In this document: positions 53,208-61,924 of the stretch, piece by piece | Position numbering within the stretch: position 1 is the stretch's first letter | How the letters are laid out: each line of letters opens with the position of its first letter | Origin: JBPYFK01 sp051984675 | GTDB lineage: Bacteria > Actinomycetota > Actinomycetes > Mycobacteriales > Pseudonocardiaceae | NCBI GenBank assembly: GCA_051984675.1 | Contig: JBPYFK010000126.1 | Span: 20,753-84,752, forward strand | Reading direction: 5' to 3' | DNA length: 64,000 nucleotides | Program-made: the position numbers and the translations under genes | The notes under the pieces: model-generated | Told to the model about the DNA's origin: nothing | The model's input: the letters and a program-made list of their open reading frames with translations, nothing else | The model's database searches: none

Positions 53208-53390
53208 TCACTGAAGGGGACCCAGGACGTTCCCCAGCGGTCCTGCCTCCGGCCCGGCATTGGCGGGAGACGCAGGTGGATCGTCGGAATGGATGACAGT
53301 ACCAGGGGCGACATTGTCATCGGCTGCCGCAGCACCACCAAAGACCGTGAATGCCGAGACGACCGAGAGCATCACCAAACTGCAACGCAT
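53208..53390 (-). CDS. Tiny secreted protein, copy 1
   Basis: 60 residues. AAGGAG is 9 bases before ATG 53390. A signal peptide (SLVMLSVVSAFTVFGGAAA, cleavage before DDN) leaves a mature peptide of about 38 residues, acidic and Pro/Gly-rich, ending GPLGNVLGPLQ. Its start closely resembles the neighbouring gene at 53414-53611, so the two arose by duplication. Function unknown; possibly a surface or signalling peptide. Confidence 0.6.
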   Translation of the reverse strand: MRCSLVMLSVVSAFTVFGGAAAADDNVAPGTVIHSDDPPASPANAGPEAGPLGNVLGPLQ

Positions 53391-53413
53391 CGTCCTCTAC
53401 TCCTTGCGTTAGT

Positions 53414-53611
53414 TCAAAGCTTCCGATTTAGTTTGTCCGCAGGCCCGCCAGGCCCCAACAGCTTGTCCAGCACGCGCGTCAAGGACTTGCCTGCTTTGTC
53501 TGCATTGTGACCTCCGGTGTTGCCTCCATGGGCATCGGCAGCCGCAGTGCCCCCAAAGATCCCGAGTGCCGTGATTGCCGAGAGGATCACCAAGGTGGTG
53601 CGGAAATGCAT
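53414..53611 (-). CDS. Tiny secreted protein, copy 2
   Basis: 65 residues from ATG 53611. Signal peptide (FRTTLVILSAITALGIFGGT, cleavage near TAAADAHGG), then a short Gly/His/Asn segment and a helical C-terminus SLTRVLDKLLGPGGPADKL. Shares FGGxAAAD and an LGP tail with the neighbouring 60-residue protein 23 bases downstream. AAAGAGG precedes the start. The pair is probably co-transcribed. Confidence 0.6.
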   Translation of the reverse strand: MHFRTTLVILSAITALGIFGGTAAADAHGGNTGGHNADKAGKSLTRVLDKLLGPGGPADKLNRKL

Positions 53612-53883
53612 CGTACTTGTCGCCTCTTTACGTTGGTTCAACAGTTCAACATGCGTGCCTAAGGCACGCCCCGATCCGATCACATGAAGACAGCTTCCGG
53701 CCTGTAAGTCACCTGTTCAGGGGCGTGTATGCCTGACCCAATTAGGGGCTACGAAACGGCCCAAGAGGGGCCCACACCATGACACTCGAGAGGCTGACGC
53801 CAGCCATGAAGGCGATCGCGGACATCGACATGTACGGCACCCTCACCACCATCTTCTTGAACCGCCGTGGGGTGTCCGGAGAC

Positions 53884-54048
53884 TCATCGGTGTGCGGGCT
53901 CAGCGGGTTGCTGGGCTCGGTGGTGAGCGTAGTACGCGGTTTCGAGTTCGACCGGTGGGATGTCGCCACAGTACTCGTAGAGTCGGCGTTGGTTGTACCA
54001 GTCGACCCATTCGGCGGTGGCCAATTCGACCTGTTCGACGGTGCGCCA
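53884..54048 (-). pseudogene. IS3-family transposase, C-terminal fragment
   Basis: About 54 codons ending at TGA 53884: WRTVEQVELATAEWVDWYNQ, then RRLYEYCGDIPPVELETAYY. This is the end of the integrase-core transposase of actinobacterial IS3 elements. The rest is missing; it abuts the recombinase relic. Confidence 0.85.
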
Positions 54049-54056
54049 AGCTCGGA

Positions 54057-54278
54057 TTCGAACACCTACGGCGGCACGATCTCCAGCATACCGGGCTGAC
54101 CTGGTTGGCCGACGCCGGGGTCAAAGTCCACGATCTTCAGAAGATCGCCGGTCACGCCTCGCTGACGACGACCCAGCGGTACCTGCACTCGGATGACAAG
54201 GCGGTCAGCAATGCCGAGGAACTGCTTTCCAAGCACCTCCGGGGTACCTCGGACGGTCCGCACCTCAGCGCGGTCTAG
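54057..54278 (+). pseudogene. Second tyrosine recombinase, C-terminal relic
   Basis: EHLRRHDLQHTGLTWLADAG, VHDLQKIAGHASLTTTQRYL and a C-terminal helix to TAG 54278. The HDLRHT motif reads HDLQHT, so the catalytic Arg is Gln. It is a different family from the relic at 49.2 kb. The 5' part was replaced by the IS3 fragment. Confidence 0.85.
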
Positions 54279-54508
54279 CCGCCGATGTACGAGCCCGGAT
54301 ACCCACACGTTGGAAAACCGGGCTCCAGTTCCAGACGTTAGGGATGAAGCCCTATGAAGCGAGAACGTGCAACGGGATTAACGCGAATGGAGTACTAGAA
54401 GAGGCTCACCGGCTCGGCCTCCACGAGCGGCGTCTATGTGCGCGGAACAATACTGACGTTGCTGCCCGACTAGTACAAGAAACGTGTTGGCACGGAAGGA
54501 AGCTTGCC

Positions 54509-55333
54509 TTGATCGCCGCTCGCCACCCCATCCTGCTAGCTCTTGCCGTGCTGTTCATGGTGTTGCCATCGGCGTGCGGAGGGACGGCGAGACCATTGCC
54601 GCTGCCGATCGACACATCTGCGCACGGGACCGATGTTCCACCACCCCCGCAGCTTCCCGCGAATTTCAGCTGGACGGGTCGATACATCGTGTCCGATCTT
54701 GGTGTAGACGTTCCCTTCACCTGGCAAGGGAGTAATGGCTACAACCAGATGACTGCTGGAAGCTGGAAGGATCCCATCTACTTCACAAATCTTATCTACG
54801 ACGGTTTCCTGTACACGCTGACTTACAAATGGCCCGGCATACCACCAAACGTACTAGGGAAATGCAGCAGGGTCGCCAAATATACGCTGGCCGACTACAA
54901 CGCCTTTCTGAACACATCGCGTTATGTTGGACCGGCAATCCTCGGGGGCAGGACAGGACCCCAGGTAAACCATTTCAGAGCGAGCATCGTTTTCGAATTG
55001 GGAAAGCCGCTCCTGCCACCTCGGAATGTGTTGCCGCCAGTGGGAGGGAGGCCAAACGTGGTCGCGCCGACGGAAGGGTCGACGTCGAACACAACAGCCG
55101 CACCAGGCCTACCTATTCGGTTTCCGATCCTGAGCGCTGACTTCTTCGTCGATGGAAACGATTCGCACAAATTCTGGCAGGTGCTGCATTTTGGCTTGCA
55201 GAATTACTATGACCCAAGTATGGATGAGTGGATCAACATGCAGAAGTTCTCGGACAAACCAGGGAAAGTCGTCCTTCCCGACGATTGCAAGAACGCCACC
55301 GCTTCGCCGCCCCTTCCAGTCCCTTCACGTTGA
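54509..55333 (+). CDS. Putative secreted lipoprotein of unknown function
   Basis: 274 residues from TTG 54509, preceded by GGAAGGAAG. Signal peptide LLALAVLFMVLPSACGG with a lipobox Cys. The mature part has aromatic beta-like segments (FSWTGRYIVSDLGVDVPFTW, later FWQVLHFGLQNYY) and no family I recognise. Its codon use is less G+C-biased than neighbouring chromosomal genes, in line with its place in the island. An upstream ATG at 54344 gives a long leader that would bury the signal peptide. A hairpin follows at 55355. Confidence 0.65.
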   Translation: MIAARHPILLALAVLFMVLPSACGGTARPLPLPIDTSAHGTDVPPPPQLPANFSWTGRYIVSDLGVDVPFTWQGSNGYNQMTAGSWKDPIYFTNLIYDGFLYTLTYKWPGIPPNVLGKCSRVAKYTLADYNAFLNTSRYVGPAILGGRTGPQVNHFRASIVFELGKPLLPPRNVLPPVGGRPNVVAPTEGSTSNTTAAPGLPIRFPILSADFFVDGNDSHKFWQVLHFGLQNYYDPSMDEWINMQKFSDKPGKVVLPDDCKNATASPPLPVPSR

Positions 55334-55354
55334 AGTGGGAGCGTGCGGCAGCCA

Positions 55355-55393
55355 AACCCGCTGACCTACACTTTCGTGCTCAGTCAGCGGGTT
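55355..55393 (+). terminator. Terminator of the lipoprotein gene
   Basis: AACCCGCTGAC / GTCAGCGGGTT 11-bp stem with a 17-base loop, ending 11 bases before tRNA fragment B. Confidence 0.75.
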
Positions 55394-55403
55394 GTGGTCG
55401 GCG

Positions 55404-55443
55404 TGGAGCTGAGGGATTCGAACCCCTGACCCTCGACTGCCAG
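55404..55443 (-). other. tRNA-Ala(GGC)-type 3'-end fragment B
   Basis: Minus-strand 3' part of a tRNA: anticodon-loop end TGGCAGTC, then GGGTTCGAATCCCTCAGCTCC. Differs from fragment C by two small deletions/changes. No 5' half. Confidence 0.75.
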
Positions 55444-55472
55444 GCACTTCCCGGCTTTGATCAGCCAGCTCC
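55441..55472 (+). repeat. 32-bp direct repeat, copy 1
   Basis: Starts CAGGCACTTCCCGG and ends CAGCCAGCTCC; identical 32 bases recur at 57596-57627. The copies flank the phosphodiesterase gene. Confidence 0.85.
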
Positions 55473-55644
55473 AACCCAGGTCAGCGCCTGAACGACCCAT
55501 CCACGAGCATTCCGTACGTGTACGGGCTTGTCCGCCGCGATTGTCACGCAGCGACTTGAGACAGCAGCGCGCCATGGCAGGGGCTCAGTGCAACGAACGG
55601 TGGATGGCACGGGACAGGCCGCCCGCACCATCCACCGTGTTGGC

Positions 55645-57288
55645 CTACGGTGTGGGCAGGGCGGTAGTGCCTTCGCGCTGCACTGCCTGCAAGGTGCCCG
55701 GGTCGAGGCCGAGGAGGCGCAAGATCGTGGGCGCGATCTGCGTGGTCTCGACGGGCGTGGTGACCACGCCAGGCTTCGCCACGCCAGCCCCGGCGACGAC
55801 TACCGGCACATCGCGATCCTGCGGGTCGGCGCCGCCGTGCTCGGCGATCTTGCCCATGCCACCGGTGTAGACCACGCCGTGCTGGACGATGCCGAACACG
55901 TCGGGCACGTGCGGGTCGCCCGGAGCCACGTGGAAGTAGTTCGCCGCCGCGTCACCGGCGTAGACCGTGCTCAGGCCGGATGCGGTGAACGGCTTCGGGT
56001 TGCCGTTGATGTCGTTGCCCGTCCCGGAGTACGACAGCAGGAAGTTGCGGGCAAAGTCGGTTGCCGCGGGTGAGCGGTCGGTCAGCCACAGAAGCATGCC
56101 ATCGTCATCCGTGTTCAACGCCACGAGGTTGCCCGCGCCCGGATGGGCGTTCTTCCATGCCGCGTTGAGCGCGTCGAGGATCTTCCTGTCGTCGATGCGG
56201 GTCAGCGCGGATGGCTGTGTAGGAGACTGTCCGTGCTTGGCGGACAGGATGACCGTCGTGCTGCCAGCCAGACCCTGCGTGTCAATCTCGTGGAGGAACT
56301 TGCCGACCTGGTCGTTGACCGAGTCCAGCGCAGCGGACAGCAGCGGGCCCGGTGTCACGCCGTCAGCCAGGTAGCCACCTTTCAGGCCGTCCGATGTGGG
56401 CAGTTTCTGCGCCGTCGACACGGTCTGGAAGTTCATGCCGAAAATCGCCGGGGTTCCGACCTTGGTGCTACGGCTGTGGTCGTAGCCATCGATCTCGTTG
56501 AGGACCGCCTGCACCTTGTAACCGTCGTACTGCCTGGTTTTCACGTTGTCCGTGGTCCAGTCCTGACCCGCCGGCAGGCCCGCTGCCTGGCTGTTGATCT
56601 CGGGCGCGAACATGTCCTGGACGCCGGTACCCGACGGCCCGTTGAAGATGTCGTAGGCGGGGTGCTTGTCCGACCACGCGGTGTTCAGCCCGTGTTGGCG
56701 CGCGACCTCGAAGATGGTGTTCGTCTGCAGGTAGGAGTGTGGGTACACCGGTTTGCAGGTCTTCGGGTCGACCGGCAGCTTTGACGGGTCGATGAGGTTC
56801 TGCGGTGTTGCGGTCATCTTGAGGATGCTGTCGGGCAGGCCGCTGAGACCCTGGCCGGCGTCGAGCGCATTCTGGTCGTGGTCCAGTGCCTCGGTGTAGT
56901 TGACCTCCGCCCCGGTCGGCTGCCCCGGCGTGCACTTGGTCGTGCCGGCCGGGAGCAGGCCGTGGTTGTAGGTGTCGTCGTAGTAGATGCCGGTAGTCGA
57001 CGGGTTCCCGCCGGTCACCTGGCCGACCATCCCAGGGAAGGAATCCGAGGGCAGCGGGGTCTGTGCGTGGTTGTAGTCCACACCGCGATGGACCAGCGAG
57101 GCCAGCGCGGAACCCGGGTGGTTCTGGGCGTACCAGTCGAGATCCGACTGGTGAAGGCCGTCGACCGACAGAAGCAGTGCATGCTGGGGAGCAGGATTGC
57201 TGCCAGCAGCGGATGCGGAGACGGCGGCAGTGCTTAATGCCAGCCCGGTAGCGACGATCGCACCGATGCTAAGCGCTTTACGGGACAC
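55645..57288 (-). CDS. Secreted alkaline-phosphatase/nucleotide-pyrophosphatase-type enzyme
   Basis: 547 residues from GTG 57288 (GGAGGAG about 9 bases upstream). Signal peptide ALSIGAIVATGLALSTAAVS. Type I phosphodiesterase core: metal site LLLSVDGLHQSD, nucleophile region PLPSDSFPGMVGQVTGG, then SAKHGQSP and IAEHGGADPQDRDVPVVVAG with the metal-binding His residues. Probably hydrolyses phosphodiesters or nucleotides outside the cell. It is the only gene between two 32-bp direct repeats and between tRNA fragments B and C, so it looks like a separately acquired cassette. Confidence 0.85.
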   Translation of the reverse strand: MSRKALSIGAIVATGLALSTAAVSASAAGSNPAPQHALLLSVDGLHQSDLDWYAQNHPGSALASLVHRGVDYNHAQTPLPSDSFPGMVGQVTGGNPSTTGIYYDDTYNHGLLPAGTTKCTPGQPTGAEVNYTEALDHDQNALDAGQGLSGLPDSILKMTATPQNLIDPSKLPVDPKTCKPVYPHSYLQTNTIFEVARQHGLNTAWSDKHPAYDIFNGPSGTGVQDMFAPEINSQAAGLPAGQDWTTDNVKTRQYDGYKVQAVLNEIDGYDHSRSTKVGTPAIFGMNFQTVSTAQKLPTSDGLKGGYLADGVTPGPLLSAALDSVNDQVGKFLHEIDTQGLAGSTTVILSAKHGQSPTQPSALTRIDDRKILDALNAAWKNAHPGAGNLVALNTDDDGMLLWLTDRSPAATDFARNFLLSYSGTGNDINGNPKPFTASGLSTVYAGDAAANYFHVAPGDPHVPDVFGIVQHGVVYTGGMGKIAEHGGADPQDRDVPVVVAGAGVAKPGVVTTPVETTQIAPTILRLLGLDPGTLQAVQREGTTALPTP

Positions 57289-57595
57289 GAAACTTCTCTC
57301 CTCCGCACGGCCGGTCGGGCGCCGGTCGTGCCAAATCTTCCTACCCCGGCTGGGTGGCGAGTCCGGGAAGTCACGGTGAACAACCAGGGCTGGGTCCCTG
57401 AGCGCGAGCTGGGAAACGCTCGGCGTATAACCATGGATGGGGCAATTGATCGGTTCTTTGCGCTCGCCGTCCATGTGATGAGCAGCAATCGCTTGCGGCT
57501 CGGTGCGTTTTCGGAGTGCTTTGTGTCTCATGCCGAGCGCAAAGAACTATGCCCACGAATGTGGGACGGAATTTAGGCCTGGACCCTCTGCCGTA

Positions 57596-57627
57596 CAGGC
57601 ACTTCCCGGCTTTGATCAGCCAGCTCC
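57596..57627 (+). repeat. 32-bp direct repeat, copy 2
   Basis: Identical to 55441-55472; the bases just before (GACCCTCTGCCGTA) also resemble the end of fragment B. Confidence 0.85.
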
Positions 57628-57933
57628 GCCACGCTACTGACGAACGGCCGTGTTGCTCGTCATACTCCGCAATGGCGCTTCGCCTCGCTGGACGCCACCG
57701 AAGCTACCGGCAGACGGTCTGCAGCCTGAACGCACCAGCAAGGTCCAGCAGATGTAATGCCGGCGGAGCCGACTGGGCAACACTCCGACCAGTAGAGCCG
57801 GGTTATTCAGCGCTTGCCTGGTCCCCAAATGGTCCCCAGCGGGGTGCAAGCTAGATCAACTCGGAGAGCATCCGCTTGACAGACAGAAGCCCGACTACCT
57901 GCGGTCTTGCCGTTGGAAGGCCTTTCGATCTTG
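57628..57933. other. Gene-free stretch before tRNA fragment C
   Basis: No supported gene on either strand. Confidence 0.4.
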
Positions 57934-57975
57934 TGGAGCTGAGGGGATTCGAACCCCTGACCCCTTGACTGCCAG
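57934..57975 (-). other. tRNA-Ala(GGC)-type 3'-end fragment C
   Basis: 42 bases equal to the 3' part of a bacterial tRNA-Ala with anticodon GGC (minus strand: loop CTGGCAG, then GGGGTTCGAATCCCCT and CAGCTCCA). The best preserved of the three scars. After the anticodon loop the sequence departs from a tRNA, so it is not a gene. Confidence 0.8.
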
Positions 57976-58070
57976 GCACTTAATCAAGTGAATTGACCAC
58001 TATCACCAGCGCAGACGCTCGCAGAATTGATCCGTACGGATCCAGAGGCGTTTGCAGGTGTTCGATGCGA

Positions 58071-58089
58071 TAGTCACGCAGATAGTCAC
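58071..58089 (+). repeat. Arm-type repeat, copy 2
   Basis: TAGTCACGCAGATAGTCAC, one mismatch from 49400-49418, 96 bases after tRNA fragment C. Confidence 0.6.
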
Positions 58090-58270
58090 GCAGCCCAGCC
58101 GGCCCGACCAGGGAATCTGCTCCCAATCTCCGCGTGTTGCGACCAGGGCGGGCCGCGCCGCGTCGGGTGCGCGGCCGGCCCGCGTGGCGGGTCGCACTTC
58201 CCCGAAGCGGATGGAGATACGCAGGGAGCGTCTGTGCATGGCTGGTCTGTGCGTGGCTCCACCGCGATTA

Positions 58271-58285
58271 TGAACGAACGTTCGA
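58271..58285. promoter_or_regulatory. LexA/SOS-like box 1
   Basis: TGAAC-GAAC-GTTCGA matches the actinobacterial SOS form CGAAC-N4-GTTCG except the first base. It lies in a repeated module of about 60 bases and 178 bases before the coiled-coil gene. Confidence 0.5.
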
Positions 58286-58462
58286 ATGCACTCCGGCGAT
58301 GTGTGCCAACCGGCACGTGTCCGTACCCGGTCGCGTGTCCGTGGTTGCAACCAATCGACACCGCTGACCAGCCATGCTGCATCGAGCGAACACACAGCGC
58401 TCATCGCATCCAAGGGGAGCTCGCCCTGGTGATCACGCTTAGTAAGCAGCCATCCTGGCGAG

Positions 58463-59017
58463 GTGGAGCCTGAACAGCAGTCCGAGGGCGCGTGGTCACA
58501 GGCATCGGCCGACGAGTTGGAGACAATCGCTCACGAACGTCACCGATTGCAGGACTGGCAACGCCTGCTTGAGCTGCGGGAACGCGGTGCAGACGAACGT
58601 GAAAAGATTGCCGATCGGCGAGAGCGCGCTGCCGATCAACGCGAAGCCGAAGCCGATCGGCGGGAGCGTGAGGCCGATCGACGCGAAGCGCAGGCTGATG
58701 AGCGAGTGCGCATCGTCGCCGACCGGGAGGCGCACGTCCGTACGTTAGAGGAGCGTATGGATAGCCGCGCCCGGGAGCGCGGTGTGCCTACGGCGACGCT
58801 GCAGCAGCGCGCGCTCGAAGCGATTGAGCGAAGCCGTGAGTTGGTTGCGGTCAGCAAGGCGGGCTTGGAACGAAGCGAAGGTGCGCTGGAACGGCTGAAG
58901 TCGCGCGATGAGCGCCATGACGACCAAGTCGACCGGCGACTCGCTGGAGCTGAACGCGCGGCGCAGAAGACGGAGAGCCACTTGATCCAATCAGACGTCA
59001 ACACGTCGATCGAGTAA
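58463..59017 (+). CDS. Coiled-coil protein of unknown function
   Basis: 184 residues, almost all charged helix. Residues about 45-95 are repeats of ADRRERxADxREAE type, giving a long coiled coil; 115-150 is a second helical segment. Rich in Arg and Glu, no Cys, no membrane segment. GTG 58463 lacks a clear ribosome site. It has an SOS-like box upstream. Similar low-complexity proteins are scaffolds or DNA-associated, but no function can be given. Confidence 0.6.
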   Translation: MEPEQQSEGAWSQASADELETIAHERHRLQDWQRLLELRERGADEREKIADRRERAADQREAEADRREREADRREAQADERVRIVADREAHVRTLEERMDSRARERGVPTATLQQRALEAIERSRELVAVSKAGLERSEGALERLKSRDERHDDQVDRRLAGAERAAQKTESHLIQSDVNTSIE

Positions 59018-59280
59018 GCGCGCAATCGCCGCCGAGTTCATCGCCGCCACCGGCGGCAACCTGGCCGCACCGCAGCGCCGACCCGGCTCCTTCGCCGGCT
59101 CGGTCCCCACGCCGAGAGATTCAGGTCGGATTAGTGGCATCTCCGACGTCCACAAGCGCGTAGCGGTGCTGAAACCGGTCGGTCCCGCCGAGCGTTCAGT
59201 TCCAATTCAGCGTGGTCAGTCGAACATCAGCAACTTGACAGCCCGATTGGGATTCCCCGACGGCCCCCGCACCGCGATTA
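59018..59280. other. Gene-free stretch
   Basis: No supported gene between the coiled-coil gene and the second SOS-like box; the region up to 59505 continues without one. Confidence 0.4.
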
Positions 59281-59295
59281 TGAACGTATGTTCGA
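59281..59295. promoter_or_regulatory. LexA/SOS-like box 2
   Basis: TGAAC-GTAT-GTTCGA in the same repeated context as box 1 (preceded by ACCGCGATTA, followed by GATGTGTGCC about 14 bases on). Confidence 0.5.
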
Positions 59296-59505
59296 AGGCG
59301 GTCCAGGGATGTGTGCCCAACGGCATGTGTTGGTCCCCGGCCGGATGCTGGTCGGTTGTGTATAAGCGGTCAGTGACTGGTCCTTGGTGCGTCGGCCACC
59401 TTCGGGACTGACCCCCTGACGCTGTGACGCCAGGCGAGCTGCCGGCCGTGTGATCAGCGTCGTGTTGTAGTCCTTGTGACTGTGACGTCGCAGCCGTCGA
59501 ACCGC

Positions 59506-61908
59506 TTAGGTTGTGCCGCCGGGATTTGCGTAGTGGCCGGCGATCCAGGATGCGATTTGGGCGCGTTTGGTGAAGCCGAGCTTGGTGAGGATGTGTTCGA
59601 CGTGGGTTTCGGCTGTGCGTTGGGAGATGATGAGCGTGGCGGCGATGGCCTTGTTGCTCAGGCCTTGGGCAACGAGGTCGGCGATTTCCTGCTCGCGCCG
59701 GGTCAGGGCAGCTTCTGCCGAGGCTTCGGCGACGGGAGAGGGTGCTGGGGCGGGCTGTTTGGCTTCGAGCGCGAAGGCGATCGCCTCGTCGGTGGGCATC
59801 TGTTGGCCGCGGGTGAACGCTGTCTCGAACGCCCGCTCGCTCAGCGCCTGGCGGGCGCGGGTGAGGTGGTCGTCATGCAGGTTCGCGGAGAGCGCGTAGT
59901 TCTCCGGTGCCGACCCGATCGCGTGCCAGGCGGTGTGGGCGGTTCCGAACAGGGTCGCCGCCCGGGAGTGCTCGCCGCGGCGAGTGGCGATCCACGCCAA
60001 CGTGTCCAGGTTGAACGCAACGGCGAGTCGGTTGCCCAGGGCGTGCTGCATGCGCAGGGCCTCCCTGCCGCTGGTTTCGGCCCGCTCAAGTCCCTCGTCG
60101 TAGAGCACTTCGATGTGCGCGAGGGACCACAACGCCAACGCGCACCAGAACTGCTCGCCCAGTCGTAAGCTCACCTGCAAGCATTCGTCGAGCAGGGCCA
60201 GTGCCTGCTCGCGCTGTCCCTGCACGCCCAACGACAGCCCCAGAAAGCAGAGGGCTTCCAATTCCCCTGGCACCTCGCCGGCAGCCCGGAAACCGGTCAG
60301 GGCAGCGCGGAGCAGGGTGATGGCCTGCGGCAGATCTCCGGTGAACACCGCTTCAATGCCCCGGAGAAGAGCAAGGTAGGAGCGTTCGGTGTCGTCGCCG
60401 AGCTCCTCGGCGAGCTCGGTCGCCTCAGCCAGCAGTGCGTGACTCGCCTCCGTATTGCTCCGCATCAAGGCGAACCGCGCATCCATGCGCAACCCGGACA
60501 ACCGTTCTAGACACGGCTGCGGCACGGATGCCAAGAGGCGGTCCAGCCAATAGGATGCTTCGACATACAACCCGCGCAGCAGCCAGTACTGATTGATGTC
60601 CGCGGCCATCCGCAACCCGATGATCGCCTCGTCCGGCTGGCTGGCGCAGTACTCCAGCGCCGCGCGCCTGTTGGCCCGTTCACGACGCAGCCGGCGGACC
60701 CAGGCCAGCTGGTCAGGCCCCATCCACTCAGCGGCGAACCGCTTCGCCTGCTGCGCGTAGTAGTCCCGGTGGCGCTCGCGCACGTCGAGGACCTCACCGG
60801 AATCAGCCAATTTGTCCAGGCCGTACTCCCGCACGATCTCCAACAACACGTACCGCGCGTCGTTCCCATCGCCGTGTCGCAACACAATCGACTTGTCGAT
60901 CAGTGCCTCGACCAGGGGAAGCACCTCCGGACGGTCCACGTCGCCGCCGGCAGCGACGTACTCGGCGGCGTCGAGATCGAAACCGCCCGCAAACACCGAC
61001 ACTCGCGCCCACACCAGTCGTTCCGGCGGGGAGCACAGCTCGTAGCTCCAGTCGATCAACGCCGACAGGCTGTGGTGCCGGGCCGGCGCACCGCGTGCGC
61101 CGTGGAGCACCCCGTAGGACTGGCTCACCCGCTGCGCCACCTCTTGCACGGACAGGCTGCGCAGCCGCAGCGCCGCCATTTCGATCGCCAGCGGCAATCC
61201 GTCGAGATCGTGGCATAGCCGCGCCACGGATCGGTAGTTGTCCTCGTCCAGGCGAAACTCGGAGTGCACCGCCGTGGCCCGCTCAACGAACAGACGCACC
61301 GCCGCACGCCGGGAGGCCGCCTCCGGCGAGTGCAGCCGCTGCGGATCGGGCACGCCCAACGGCGGAACCACATACACGCCCTCACCCACCAGGCCCAGCG
61401 GCTGCCGACCAGTGACCAACACCCGCAGCTCGCCGCAGGCCTTCAGCAGCGTGTCCACGAACGTCGCGCACGCCTCGACCAGGTGTTCGACATTGTCCAG
61501 CACCAGAAACCCCGGCCGGCCACCCAGATACTCGGTGACCGCTTCCACAGTGGGGCGCTTGGACTGGTCATACAGTCCCAGCGAGTCCGCGACCGTGTTT
61601 GCCAGCAGCGCCGCCTCACGCAGTTCGGCGAGCTCCACGAACCACATCCGACCACGAAAACTTCGGCTCATATCCCGGGCGACCCGCACGGCCAACCGGG
61701 TCTTGCCCACCCCACCCGGCCCGGTGAGAGCGACCAGCCGGTACGTCGAGAACAGCTGTTTGACATCGGTAAGCTCCCGCCGACGCCCTACCAGACTGCT
61801 GACCTCGGCGGGCAGCGCGCCGAGCGCGTCTCCGGCACGAGGCGCCCCGCTCGCGACCACGACGTTAGGGTACGTGGCCGCACCGCCTTCACCTTGCGAA
61901 CTAGTCAT
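59506..61908 (-). CDS. ATPase-LuxR transcriptional regulator
   Basis: 800 residues. N-terminal NB-ARC-like ATPase with Walker A GPGGVGKT (63-70), Walker B FLVLDNVEHL and GLPLAIEMAALRL; a middle TPR-like helical array (about 400-690); C-terminal LuxR helix-turn-helix LTRREQEIADLVAQGLSNKA (about 730-750) followed by AETHVEHILTKLGF. Such large regulators integrate a ligand with ATP binding to switch on target genes. It is encoded alone on this strand, so its targets are not obvious from context. Stop 59506. Confidence 0.9.
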   Translation of the reverse strand: MTSSQGEGGAATYPNVVVASGAPRAGDALGALPAEVSSLVGRRRELTDVKQLFSTYRLVALTGPGGVGKTRLAVRVARDMSRSFRGRMWFVELAELREAALLANTVADSLGLYDQSKRPTVEAVTEYLGGRPGFLVLDNVEHLVEACATFVDTLLKACGELRVLVTGRQPLGLVGEGVYVVPPLGVPDPQRLHSPEAASRRAAVRLFVERATAVHSEFRLDEDNYRSVARLCHDLDGLPLAIEMAALRLRSLSVQEVAQRVSQSYGVLHGARGAPARHHSLSALIDWSYELCSPPERLVWARVSVFAGGFDLDAAEYVAAGGDVDRPEVLPLVEALIDKSIVLRHGDGNDARYVLLEIVREYGLDKLADSGEVLDVRERHRDYYAQQAKRFAAEWMGPDQLAWVRRLRRERANRRAALEYCASQPDEAIIGLRMAADINQYWLLRGLYVEASYWLDRLLASVPQPCLERLSGLRMDARFALMRSNTEASHALLAEATELAEELGDDTERSYLALLRGIEAVFTGDLPQAITLLRAALTGFRAAGEVPGELEALCFLGLSLGVQGQREQALALLDECLQVSLRLGEQFWCALALWSLAHIEVLYDEGLERAETSGREALRMQHALGNRLAVAFNLDTLAWIATRRGEHSRAATLFGTAHTAWHAIGSAPENYALSANLHDDHLTRARQALSERAFETAFTRGQQMPTDEAIAFALEAKQPAPAPSPVAEASAEAALTRREQEIADLVAQGLSNKAIAATLIISQRTAETHVEHILTKLGFTKRAQIASWIAGHYANPGGTT

Positions 61909-61924
61909 GTCCTTGGCACTCCAG

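Noticed and set aside
57934..57975. Complete tRNA gene
   Set aside because: Only the 3' part of tRNA-Ala(GGC) is present here and at 55404; the D arm and 5' acceptor strand are missing. No full tRNA or rRNA was found in the window.
58027..58473. Plus-strand frame across the first SOS-like box
   Set aside because: Cys/Pro-rich, no domain; the similarity to the frame at 59166 reflects the repeated DNA module, not a clear protein family.
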